From contig RXPK01000318.1 of the NCBI GenBank assembly GCA_004143645.1, positions 959,742-1,023,741 of the forward strand: DNA of 64,000 bases. Reading direction: 5' to 3'. The translations under genes were made by a program, and so were the position numbers. This DNA comes from Protaetia brevitarsis (lineage: Eukaryota > Arthropoda > Insecta > Coleoptera > Scarabaeidae). Positions 34,402 through 44,780 of this stretch are shown one piece after another; the stretch's first letter is position 1; each line of letters opens with the position of its first letter. A model generated the notes under the pieces. That model was not told where the DNA came from. It ran no database searches and was given only the letters and a program-made list of their open reading frames with translations.

Positions 34402-35785
34402 ACCGGTGTGAACTTGGCAAGCAACTTTATTAAAAAAAAATAAACGTAGTACGGTTCGATTGTACTTCGTTTGTACCCGTTTGTACCACCTTCAGTTTCG
34501 TTTGTACCTCAAAGGTTAAAAAATAGAAAGGGTTAAAAAAAATTCAGCAAGCAAGTACAAGATATTCAAAAATGGACAACGTCATTCGAATGAGCATTGT
34601 TTGTACCTGTTTGTACCACCTTCGTTTTTGTTTGTACCTCAAAGGTTAAAAAAATAGAAAGGGCTAAAAAAAAATTCAGCAAGCAAGTACAAATTATTCA
34701 AAAATGGACAACGTCAATCGAAAGAACATCGTTTGTACCCGTTTGTACCTCCATTTAAATCGTTTGTACTTCCACCAAACCGGAAGTAGAAACATTTGAA
34801 AATAAGTAAGTTGGCGAGAGAAATTTCGCTAATTTTTAAGATATCAAGAAACGGCCAAGGCTATTCGAAAGAGCATCGTTTGTACCCGTTTGTACCTCTT
34901 TTACCATCGTTTGTACTTCAACCAAACCGGAAGTAGTGACAATTCAAAATATGTCAAAGAGAGAAATTTGGCTTTTTTTAAGATATCAAAAAACGGCCAA
35001 GGCTATTCGAACGAGCATCGTTTGTACCCGTTTGTACCTCTTTTACCATCGTTTGTACTTCAACAAAACCGGAAGTAGTGACAATTAAAAATATGTCAAA
35101 GAGAGAAATTTGGCTATTTTTTAAGATATCAAAAAACGGCCAAGGCTATTCGAAAGAGCATCGTTTGTACCCGTTTGTACCTCTTTTACCATCGTTTGTA
35201 CTTCAACCAAACCGGAAGTAGTGACAATTCAAAATATGTCAAAGAGAGAAATTTGGCTTTTTTTAAGATATCAAAAAACGGCCAAGGCTATTCGAACGAG
35301 CATCGTTTGTACCCGTTTGTACCTCTTTTACCATCGTTTGTACTTCAACCAAACCGGAAGTAGTGACAATTAAAAATATGTCAAAGAGAGAAATTTGGCT
35401 ATTTTTTAAGATATCAAAAAACGGCCAAGGCTATTCGAAAGAGCATCGTTTGTACCCGTTTGTACCTCTTTTTACATCGTTTGTACTTCAATCAAACCGG
35501 AAGTAGAGCCAATTCAAAATATGTCAATGAGAGAAATTTGGCTATTTTTTGAGTTATCAAAAAACGGCCAAGGTACTCGTTCGTACCTCCTTTTAAATCG
35601 TTCGTATCTCAAAGGGAACCGGAGTAGAGACATTTGAAAATATCTCGGACAGAGAAATGTTGCTAATTTTTGAGATATCGCAAAGTGGCTAACGCTACTA
35701 TTCGATAGAATATCGTTTGCAACTGTTTGCACCTTTTTTGAAATCGTTTGTACTTCAGCGAAGTCGGAAGTAGTTCTTTTCAATA
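34402..35785 (+). repeat. Left arm of the foldback element
   Basis: About 1.38 kb. The outer part holds two GTTTGTACC units with AAAGGTTAAAAAA(A)TAGAAAGGG spacers (cut here as AAAGGTTAAAA and TAGAAAGGG). The inner part is made of 142-bp units with CATCGTTTGTACCCG, CCGGAAGTAG and AAACGGCCAAGG. Units decay towards the centre. Confidence 0.85.
34874..35443 (+). repeat. 142/143-bp tandem repeats in 285-bp pairs
   Basis: CATCGTTTGTACCCG recurs at 34874, 35016, 35159, 35301 and 35444, giving spacings of 142, 143, 142 and 143. Units one and three, and two and four, are nearly identical, so the block is a recent duplication of a 285-bp dimer. The two near-identical 62-codon frames at 34890-35078 and 35175-35363 are products of the repeat, not genes. 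Confidence 0.9.
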
Positions 35786-36164
35786 TTTATGTTACATTTT
35801 TGTCTTAATTGACCTAGATCCCCATCCCCTATTTTAGAAAACATAAAAATACAGATATTCTGCATTTTGCCAAATTAGGTCAGACAACCTAGTAATGTGA
35901 CCATTATTTACTAATTAGCTATGTATTTAATTTTTACTTTGTGAGACTTTTAAGTATATTCTTAAATATGTATGTTGTTTTTAAACCAACTCTTATTATA
36001 TATTTCTATATCTTTGGTTGCAGATACCGGTTGTAAATATATGCATTTAACACCAATTATACTTTTCTTATTATCTAATTGTTATGGACCTCTGCTAGGG
36101 AGATTATAAAGAAAGATACCCAATTGAGTCCTGTAGCGGCATGTTCAACGAATTGAATCGAACA
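35786..36164. other. Single-copy centre of the foldback element
   Basis: About 380 bases without repeats or an open frame, between the two arms. It may be a remnant of the parent element's interior or unrelated captured DNA. Confidence 0.6.
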
Positions 36165-36877
36165 TTAGCAAAATTTCTCTCTCATATCTTCAAATGCTTC
36201 TACTTCCGGTTCGGTTGAAGTACAAACGATGTAAAAAGAGGTACAAACGGGTACAAACGATGCTCTTTCGAATAGCCTTGGCCGTTTTGTGATATCTTAA
36301 AAAATAGCCAAATTTCTCTCTTTGACATATTTTGAATTGTCACTACTTCCGGTTTGGTGGAAGTACAAACGATTTAAATGGAGGTACAAACGGGTACAAA
36401 CGATGCTCTTTCCAATAGCGTTGGCCGTTTTTCGATATCTCAAAAATTAGCGAAATTTCTCTCGCCAACTTACTTATTTTCAAATGTTTCTACTTCCGGT
36501 TTGGTGGAAGTACAAACGATTTAAATGGAGGTATAAACGGGTACAAACGATGTTCTTTCGATTGACGTTGTCCGTTTTTGAATAACTTGTACTTGCTTGC
36601 TGAATTTTTTTTTAACCCTTTCTATTTTTTAACCTTTGAGGTACAAACGAAACTGAAGGTGGTACAAACGGGTACAAACGATGCTCTTTCGAATGGCGTT
36701 GTCCGTTTTTAAATATCTTGTACTTGCTTGCTGATTTTTTTTTAACCCTTTCTATTTTTTTAACCTTTGAGGTACAAACGAAACTGAAGGTGGTACAAAC
36801 GGGTACAAACGAAGTACAATCGAACCGTACTACGTTTATTTTTTTTTAATAAAGTTGCTTGCCAAGTTCACACCGGT
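36165..36877 (-). repeat. Right arm of the foldback element
   Basis: About 0.71 kb, the reverse complement of the left arm but with fewer 142-bp units. The outermost 250 bases match the left arm almost perfectly, including the terminal TTGCTTGCCAAGTTC. Confidence 0.85.
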
Positions 36878-36886
36878 ATTTGTACA
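36878..36886. repeat. 9-bp target duplication, right
   Basis: ATTTGTACA immediately after the element end, identical to 34393-34401. Confidence 0.85.
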
Positions 36887-37825
36887 ACATATATCCGTTG
36901 ATGATGGTTAACAATCTAGTAACTATACAATAATTAATTATTTGCAGATAAAATAAAACCTACCTAGAAGAGATTGAGAATTGAAAAAACCTTTAACTAC
37001 AAGGTAAAATACAGGAATAGCTTCCACTTCGTACCGTCTCTTGTCGAATAGATAATTATCGTTCCTACTTGAACAAGCAGCTTTCTGTGGTTATTATTTC
37101 GACTTCTTTTCTTGGCTTTTCTTGCAACTTTTATAACTTATACATCATGACTAAGGGTGGTTTTATTAATATAAGGATAAAGGTACAAGGTAAGCAACTG
37201 ACAGATATGGTAAACTGACAGATAAACGTTTTGTACCTGTTTATCTATGCTTTGTTCAAAGAACCATCAAACCAATCACGAACTAGTCATTTCTGTTGGA
37301 CCATTTCAGTTATGTAAGAATTATGTCTAAGCAACCGCGATTATTTTGCTGGTTGTACGAAATAACTAGTTGGAAACTGTCAGTGACTGCTTCTATGAAG
37401 CCTATTATATTTTTAACTCTAAGTTTAGTGTCTACAAGGTTATTAATAGTTGGTAACACTCATGGGTAAATAATGCGCTACGATTGATTAGCAGAAAATA
37501 GACTGATGGACGCCTCATATGACATTTGAGACTATGATATAGCAGGTCTGTTAATATAGCAAAACCGTAACCATGCCTGTCCCGTAACTTTGTTAGTTCA
37601 TAGGACTGTCTCCTTGGAACTAAAGTCGCCATTGTGCGTCGCCTACGGAAAACTGACGATCGAACCATGACAACTAAGGTAACCGCGTGGAGTAACTAAC
37701 CACAGTTGTGACAATTCATAAATACTGAAAATTGACAATTATTATTGACAATGTAGCGTATTTGTAATTTGGTTTGAAGACTTAATTGTTTCTGTTATAA
37801 AAACTAAAACCTCTTTACGTTTGTT

Positions 37826-37860
37826 TCATTATCCCCTGCTTTCTAGTCTTTTAGGTAAGC
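37826..37860 (+). promoter_or_regulatory. Weaker recursive-splice-like site
   Basis: A pyrimidine-rich run (ATCCCCTGCTTTCTAGTC) leads to TTTTAG joined to GTAAGC at 37854/37855. The layout is that of a ratcheting point but with TAG and a less perfect donor. It is on the opposite strand to the better site at 29.6 kb, so at most one may matter for a given gene. Confidence 0.25.
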
Positions 37861-38279
37861 ATTCTCATAAAAAAAGTTAAAAAGCTTAAAATGTATCAAG
37901 CTGATAGACATATTTGAATGATAAAGACAGTTCTCTAGTAAGTGTAAGTAAAGCCGTTAATAATTAATTAGTTTCATATGAATTTAATTTCCTCAGTGAA
38001 AGTATCTCACTACGTTTCGTCTGTCCAAAGTAAAGTTTATTGTATTCACTACACCTGATTATATGCCTAATCTATCCTTGAGATACGGTTTATCTTTGGC
38101 GTTGCCTAAAATGTTTCTGAATGTGTTTTTAGGCCAAAGTAATGTTGAATAACTTTAAATCTCGTGCCCGGAGATTCAATATTACTCAGAATTCCTGGAT
38201 TCTAAAAATCATTGCACTCTTTCTTAAAAAATCGATGCTTTATTTATTAAACACCTTCTATAGTGTTATTTAACATTCG

Positions 38280-38410
38280 AAACCTGGAATCCGAATATCT
38301 TAGATTCGAAATGACTATCCTAAACTTGGAGTTCGGATGTCCAGATAGTTGATTTGGATCCCATAATTCGGATATCCGGATGGCTTTGAATATAGATATC
38401 CAAACCTTCA
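38280..38410. repeat. Degenerate cluster of ATTCGGAT/ATCCGGAT words
   Basis: GAATCCGAATATC, GTTCGGATGTCC, ATTCGGATATCCGGATGG and similar words recur at roughly 25-40 base intervals, and more GGATA words lie near 38755. It looks like a decayed simple repeat. Confidence 0.4.
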
Positions 38411-39480
38411 CTTTATCACATACCTACAAATTAAAGCCAAAGCAGCCGTCATTTTTCTTTTAATTTAGACAAGATTCATCAATTAAAGATTATTTTGTAG
38501 CATAGAAAGTGTTTAGTAAAATACAATGTCGGTATCTTCATTAGGAAAAAGTATGAAAAAATGGTTTTTAAAGTACATAAATTCGCAGTGCCATAGAATT
38601 TTCATGGCCACAATTCAAAGCTACTTCACATAGTATATGTATGTGTTCAATAGATTTGCTGATTATCACAGTTATATTGAAACTGCAAGATACTTACTAT
38701 ATACTTGCTTAAAAAATATCGGATAAAGAATTTGAATTCGAGATTTCAGATAATGGATAGTAAATTATCCGGATAGTAAATAATTATTCTATTAAATAAT
38801 TATTTACAAAAACTCTTTTTTATTGATTACGAATTAAAAGTTCTTTCCAATCTCAAAAATATACATATATGATTTATTTGAGACCATCCCCACAGTTAAT
38901 CTAGTAAAATGACAAGGATATTATAATTAATTAGTGACCTAAGACTAACCATAAATTGTGTGTGGTAATCTTCTTCAACCCATTTTAAAAGAACGCTGCC
39001 ATAATTGACTTACAAATTAAAATATAGATACATAATTACAACTTTCTTTTATTATTGAACTCATATTTTAGATTACAAAAAAGCCTTGCGTTGCAGTAAA
39101 ACATTTAATATGAAAGAAAATAGTTGCTTGTTAATGAGTATACGTATATTTTTTAACTGTAGAGCTATTTAACAACATAAGTAAGATTATAAACACGACT
39201 ATAATTTTAACTATAAGAATTTTACGTCCCATAAACATGGAACATGTTCTAATTCTAGGGTTACAAATCTAATCTTGAAAATATTTTCTGTTTTACACTT
39301 TATAATTCCGAGTAGAATTACAACTGTAAGTCCCCATTGGAGACACATCGATTTAACTATAAAAAGAAATGTGTGTGCAACCTCCCGCCTACTTCTTCCT
39401 GATGCCAATCAAACAATATTGTTATGGGATTTTTCCGTTACGACGACGAAAAGGGAGTGCAAGCATTAATGATAGTGTAA

Positions 39481-39612
39481 AGGCCGCTTTACAGTTCACA
39501 ATTTTTTGTATTGCGTGCATTGGTATTGCACGGAATAGAACATGTTCTAATATTTCATTGCGCGCAATTTTATTGCACGCAATACCAAAAATTACGAACT
39601 GTAAAGCGGCCT
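39481..39612. mobile_element. 132-bp MITE with TAA target duplication
   Basis: Nearly the whole element is palindromic. Ends start AGGCCGCTTTACAGTTC, followed by AATTTTT(T/G)GTATTGCGTGCA. TAA lies on both borders (39478-39480 and 39613-39615), as for PIF/Harbinger-type insertions. An 87-codon frame (39369-39632) crosses it by chance. Confidence 0.85.
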
Positions 39613-39615
39613 TAA

Positions 39616-42439
39616 GAAATAGTCTACTTTAGAAAACTACGACTCCTGGTCCATAAACCTAAAGGTTTGATTTAAATATATACTCTTAACAAAAGAGGTT
39701 ATAATTTGTCATAAAGAAATAACAGAAACGAAAGAATCTTTTATTAGAAGTAAGATGCTTAAAAAAAATATAGGCGGTCAGGTAATTTTGAGAAAGTAAT
39801 ATAGAAGTACATCTGCAATAAGTTCTAAAGGCATAATTTAAAGAGTAAGTAATAGTATACATTTGGAGTTATTTTGCCGTAATGTAAAATTAAAATCGTG
39901 GAATAAGAAAATTCTAAAGATTTCACATTGAACAAAAATGGACAATACCTCAAGGTTGGAGACTTAACTGATTGAGTTTAAGGAATTCTTTCTAGCAGTG
40001 CACAATACCAAAAAATCTGAGCTTGAATCAGTCTGAACGCCAGATTTTTCTTTAATGTAATGTAAAAATCCTGGATTCAATGTAATTGAACAGAATTATA
40101 ATTTTGAACAAACGAAAACATTGTAAGTTGTAATCAATGCAAAATTTCCCCTGTAACATTTTTGCTAATATAAGCTACTATTTTAAATACTTGATTACAA
40201 ATTTCTAGCACAGTGCCTAAGTTCTTAAACAATTTCCAATATTCAATACTTACTCCTCTTAAATTATAAGGAAATACTATAGTAATTTGCTACTCCATAT
40301 TTACAAATGGCTAAAAAGCCCTGGTAATATTATTAATGTAGAGACAACGAATATCAACTGGCCGAAAACAAATTCTTTGGGAACTCCAGATGTCGGCTTA
40401 TGAGAACGGGTCTCTTAACTAAGATATACTAAATAATTGTTCCTACCACAGAAAAAGAATTGGAACAACGCAATAATAAGTCCATAAAATAGTGTATCAA
40501 CCGTTGCTTATGTGAGGAGAAGAAAGTAATAATATTTACTCAGTGAGATGGAGCACTTATTAGATTATTATTATTTTAAACCAATAAGCTTCCCAAACAA
40601 GAAATAGTTATGCATGTCCCTGACTTGTTCCTTGCCTAATACTAAAATGCTTATTGAAAACAACGAATAATTATAGTAATTATCGCAAAGTACGATATTA
40701 GCAGGTATCTATAATAATATCACGATTGGCAAAATGTATGGAAACAAATAGCCGAAATAGACAAGTCCAATATGGAAATGAAAATGTTCAAAGAAACCAA
40801 GCAATATTTATAAGACCATCCTCGCCGACCTTGCTTCCTTCCAGTAAAACGGTTTTCCATAAACGCTTCTTGTTACGTGACTGCTATTATAGTAGTACTA
40901 AGGTAATTTCGATTGCTTGAATGAAAGTAAACAAAGTTACCAAAGCTATTTCTATTTATTATTTTAATTAAAATAGGATGACGTATTGAAGAAGTTTTAT
41001 AGCTGATTCGGTATTATTCCAAACACCAAAATGATGTAAAAAAAACTAGTAAATATTATTATCCAACAAACACATGGTATAAATAACACATTTTACAATT
41101 GGCACATCCAAATTTTACTTTTAAAATGTGAACAACACATGTCAGAGCAGCTGTTGTAAATGTGTAATGCGAATTTCTTAAGCAAACATTTGTTCTCACT
41201 GAGACCATGTTTGCAAAATAAACAACATCTTAAGCGTTTAATGTTTGATTTTGCAAATTATAAGGATAGATACGATTACAAAATCGGTCCAAGTTTAATT
41301 TAGTAACAATATCTATACCTTTCACTACTTCTACACATGAAACCACACAGCACTAAATGAGAAAAATAGGACGGTCTGTTTAAAATGCCTTTTACGTAAC
41401 GATGTGCTAACCGTTTGTTGCCTTTTATTATTATTCAAGCCGTTCAGTGAATTACACATTCGCTTTGAAAACTAAGATTTTATGTTACGTTGTTTGCTGC
41501 CTTTAAGGTTAAGACGCTTAAGAGAATATAAAAAGACTGCTAACCTATTAGAGAGAAGTTATGTGCACATCAATTAATTCTTTTTAATTGTTAATTAAGA
41601 CAGAGCTTGGCAGTTAATTGTTATTGCTCAGGAGAATTACATGTTTATTTCCACAAAAAAGATACACGTATCAGCCCTGGATGTGGATAATATAAGAATA
41701 AAACTAGTTAACATAAGCAAAGAAGAGTTGAAAATGTATGCATGTACTTTAGAGTGTATTGTGAGTTGCCCGCAAATTATTATTTTGAGTGGTGGTTAAG
41801 TCACGTACAAATAATTTTTACGTAGGTATTGAGTATCTATTATACAGTAGCTCAAAGATAAAATTAAACCGATATTTACACAAATTAATGATAAAAGATC
41901 GTATTTAAAGTTAAAGATATTTTGATTAAAAGATCTTACAATCTTTATTTGATAATTGGTACAATTTTTATGGTTTTCCTAGCACAGATTATAACAAATT
42001 TGAAATTAAAGATATTTACATGCTGACACAAATTTGAGAAATGCTGTATTTCAGAATTTATAACGTAAAACGAACACAAGGCAGAAGAAACTTCATTAGG
42101 TACAATCATGAATGTTTATCCTTACAGAAGTTGCATACCTACTGACTACTTTCGTGCTAAAAAATATTAACACAGTAGAAAATAAGTATGTACAATACTA
42201 ACCATGTTTAGCTAAAAATACCATGATGCACTAATGTTCTTTTCTTTACTTTTTACACGTTTCACTTGGCTCATTAATTCACCAAAAACACATCAAATCA
42301 TAATCCGGGAATATAATTTCACTATGTTCAGAATAGCGCACTGCCGGATCCTGGTTCCGGTATAGAAGAATCCTGTAAGCACCTTCAATTTCAAACGTAT
42401 TAACAACGAGAATCCACAGCTTACTATAGATAAAAAACA
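39616..42439. other. AT-rich DNA, no gene seen
   Basis: Only one short plus frame (40726-40920), without motif. No repeats matching other parts of the window were found. Confidence 0.5.
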
Positions 42440-42695
42440 CTTATCAAAATAAACATTGATATTTCTGTTGTTATTGTCCGAGATAGAATTGTGCCCGAAC
42501 GGCGGGAAATTATTTATGAAAGCACTGTACGGAGAGACCCGAGAGCGAGGAACGGTTGGAACACGTGTGCCACACACAGCCGCCTGTGATCTGCTCGCCC
42601 GTTCATTGCCTACTGTAAGGAGTCGTCGGAGTTACACTCGAACTGTAAGGACAGCGGCGGAACGAAAACCCCTGATTGGGCAAGGTAACCTACCA
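42440..42695 (+). promoter_or_regulatory. CpG-containing GC island, possible first exon or promoter
   Basis: A 200-base patch with many CpG words (GCCCGAACGGCGGG, GCGGCGGAACG) stands out in AT-rich DNA. It ends at GATTGGGCAAG|GTAACC, which could be a splice donor at 42685. The 80-codon frame inside (42456-42698) is unrecognised. A transcription start is an inference. Confidence 0.3.
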
Positions 42696-43818
42696 TAGTG
42701 AGTATCTTCAAGAAGGTCGTGGTTAAACGATCCGTTAGTTTCGACGTCGCTTAGGTAAAATTTCTTCTAACGCGACTACCAGTTTCTTGTGTATTTTACA
42801 TTTGGAATAGCGTTGTTTAAGGATGTAATTCCTCCTTCTTATAATACCACTAAGTAATAGTGTTAAACCGTTGCTAATCTATCTTATAGCAACATATTCA
42901 ATTTACAAAAAAAGTTTCAGAAAATTAAAGCGGTTACATTTAAAAATAAAAGATTTGATACAAAGAATAATTTAAAATTATCTCATTTATTAAAATGTCA
43001 AAACAAATAACAAAAAAAAGATCAAGATATTAATTAGGATAGGGCTTATACGTTACATTCTTGCATCATGCTAGGTAATTCTAAATTGATACAAACACCA
43101 CATAAACATTTACTAATAATAAGGTAACGTTATCTAACATAAACTGATAAAAGGATATATTATCTAGAGGTCGCACAATGCAACGCAACATTTATTGTTG
43201 TTATGACTATCAAGTATCTAAAACATTATGTAGGTTAGGTACCTATTTACATTAGTAAAAATAATTATGCAAATGGGCTCTATAACAATACCAAATCAGC
43301 AAATCATGTAGGTACTGCACTAATAATAATTTCTTTTTGCGTTTACACAAAATTGTGTTAGTACGTCCACTGTAAAAATTTTGTGTGAACTGTATAGTGA
43401 CAAACTTTATGCATAATTTGGACAAACAGATTAACTTCGTAAGTGTTAAAGTATTTCTTAATTTTTCTTCATTTCATAAAAATTAGCCAAGGCCTTATTT
43501 CATACACAATCAATTGTTGTTTCTTAGATACATGTAAGTGTTATGTGTAATTTGAACAAAGTGTTGAGCCCTTATTTTAATCCTTTCAGTGCTGATTTTT
43601 TCTTTGGACAGAAAAAACATATTTTGCTATAAATATTCACTGTGGAACATATATAAGCTAGAGTGACAAAAATTAAGAATTTAAACTAATTTATTAAGTA
43701 AAACTAATGATTAAAATTGATTTTCATTGTGATGTACAAACGACCATGACTTCTATAAAGCCAAAAATTGTATAATTGTATTTAGAAATTTCTAATGGTC
43801 CTTCCTACGTTTGTGCAG
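42696..43818. other. AT-rich DNA, no gene seen
   Basis: No open frame or repeat of note. Confidence 0.5.
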
Positions 43819-43841
43819 CGGCCATCATTACATGCCAGAAG
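43819..43841 (+). other. Possible 23-nt microexon
   Basis: A 23-base segment lies between a pyrimidine-rich acceptor (CTTCCTACGTTTGTGCAG) and a strong donor (AAG|GTAAGTC). The pair is unusually close to consensus, but the length is not a multiple of three and no flanking exon is known. Confidence 0.2.
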
Positions 43842-43849
43842 GTAAGTCA

Positions 43850-44005
43850 CGTTCTTTTTTAGTGGGTCTATATTATCCTTTTTGTTAATAAATAATTAAA
43901 TTTCGTAAAGGATGTAATGTTCATGTATAATTTAGAACATTACATCCCTTACGAAATTTAATTATTGACAGTAAAGTTAATATAGAGCCACTAAGAAAGA
44001 AAGGG
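43850..44005. repeat. Inverted duplication at the start of a Penelope relic
   Basis: About 65-bp arms around a 10-20 base loop: CATTACATCC(C/T)TTACGAAA, TTTAATTATT and ATATAGA(C/G)CCACTAA occur in both arms in opposite directions. The right arm is part of the coding relic, so a piece of the element was duplicated head to head, as often happens at 5'-truncated Penelope-like insertions. Confidence 0.75.
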
Positions 44006-44175
44006 GTTTACGTTGGAAGAACCTTTAGAAATTTCGAAATTAGGATTAAAGAGCATTTACGTAGCGTAAAACCCAATTCTGTTGTAGATTCCTTGTTCGG
44101 TAAACATTTAAAAGAAAACAATCTACCTCAACAATTTACAGGCATTGGAAATATTGAGGCAACAGATTTTTAGCA
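43947..44175 (+). pseudogene. Penelope-like GIY-YIG endonuclease relic
   Basis: An open stretch reads HPLRNLIIDSKVNIEPLRKK and then GVYVGRTFRNFEIRIKEHLR, followed by SVVDSLFGKHLKENNLP. This is the GIY-YIG core (GVY...VG(R/Q)T) with the following arginine and glutamate helix and the H-containing tail of Penelope-like elements. The CxxC insert usual between GVY and YVG is missing, so there is an internal deletion. The RT domain is absent. Confidence 0.75.
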
Positions 44176-44710
44176 GAGACCGTTCATTAAACTCACAATT
44201 AATTTTCGAGTCCACCCCCCTTTTTCAGATTTTACTCGATATATGACCTGCTCCATATATGGTTTCCATGCATTCTACTATGTCTTAGGTACAACATTAC
44301 TTTAGTTTCGTTTTTCCATAATAGATAGCCCAAGTTTATTGTATTTTTCTGGAATTTTTGTAATTTTATTTAAATTTTAGTCTCGACTTCTCCAGAATCA
44401 TTTTATATCCTGAGTTCTAAGTGTCTAGAATTATTTTTAAATAATTTTAAAGTGTTGTTCGTTTAGGCGTATGTGTTTTATTCTTTATTTAATGTCTGTT
44501 CTTTACAAGTTTTATATAAGTTCGACTATCTACTTTGTACTCCCTGATTTTATTTTAATTGTAAACCATTCTTAACTGCCTTTAAATTTTATCTTTTTTT
44601 AAATTCTTTTAACATTTTACTTTACTCCCGGATTTACAAAAAAAAAATCAATTTCATATAATACCATTTTGCATAATTGTTGCACACTCTTATTATATGA
44701 TACTTCTTTA

Positions 44711-44751
44711 GCTGGCCTGAGGATGCTCGGATAGAGCAAAACTGGTCGTGT
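44711..44751 (+). ncRNA. Hammerhead ribozyme copy, one core base changed
   Basis: CTGAGGA (44717-44723) is the CUGANGA box. TGCTC and GAGCA form a perfect 5-bp stem II with loop GGATA. The next bases are AAA rather than GAAA, so the conserved G12 appears lost. CTGGTC supplies the short stem III and the GUC cleavage triplet. Penelope-like elements are known to carry such hammerheads at their ends. This copy is probably inactive. Confidence 0.6.
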
Positions 44752-44780
44752 TTTATTAAAGCATTTTGTGAAGATCTAGA

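Larger units (their letters stand above)
34402..36877. mobile_element. Foldback-type element, 2476 bp
   Basis: The element starts ACCGGTGTGAACTTGGC and ends with the exact reverse complement. Its long inverted arms are built from tandem units of about 142 bp rich in GTTTGTAC, joined by a short single-copy centre. A perfect 9-bp direct repeat flanks it. Long, internally repetitive inverted arms with 9-bp duplications are the hallmarks of Drosophila FB (Foldback) elements and of some Mutator-like elements. No transposase is present, so it is nonautonomous. The near identity of its outer arms suggests fairly recent activity. Confidence 0.9.
36887..39477. other. Unassigned AT-rich DNA
   Basis: Short frames only (for example minus 37432-37668, no motif). 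A splice-like fused site at 37854 and a repeated GGAT/ATCC word cluster are listed separately. Confidence 0.45.
43850..44780 (+). mobile_element. Penelope-like element, 5'-truncated
   Basis: It comprises the inverted duplication, the endonuclease relic and a 3' region that matches 56.64-56.85 kb (AGTTCGACTATCTACTTTG, then the ribozyme-like motif). The end near 44780 is approximate. Confidence 0.7.

Noticed and set aside
34890..35363. Two nearly identical 62-codon frames
   Set aside because: They are the same frame in two copies of the 285-bp repeat of the foldback element and are explained by the repeat.
34400..36890. CRISPR-like array
   Set aside because: The regular repeats here are 142-bp tandem units inside inverted arms of a transposon, with no short spaced repeats and no cas genes. 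The organism is eukaryotic.
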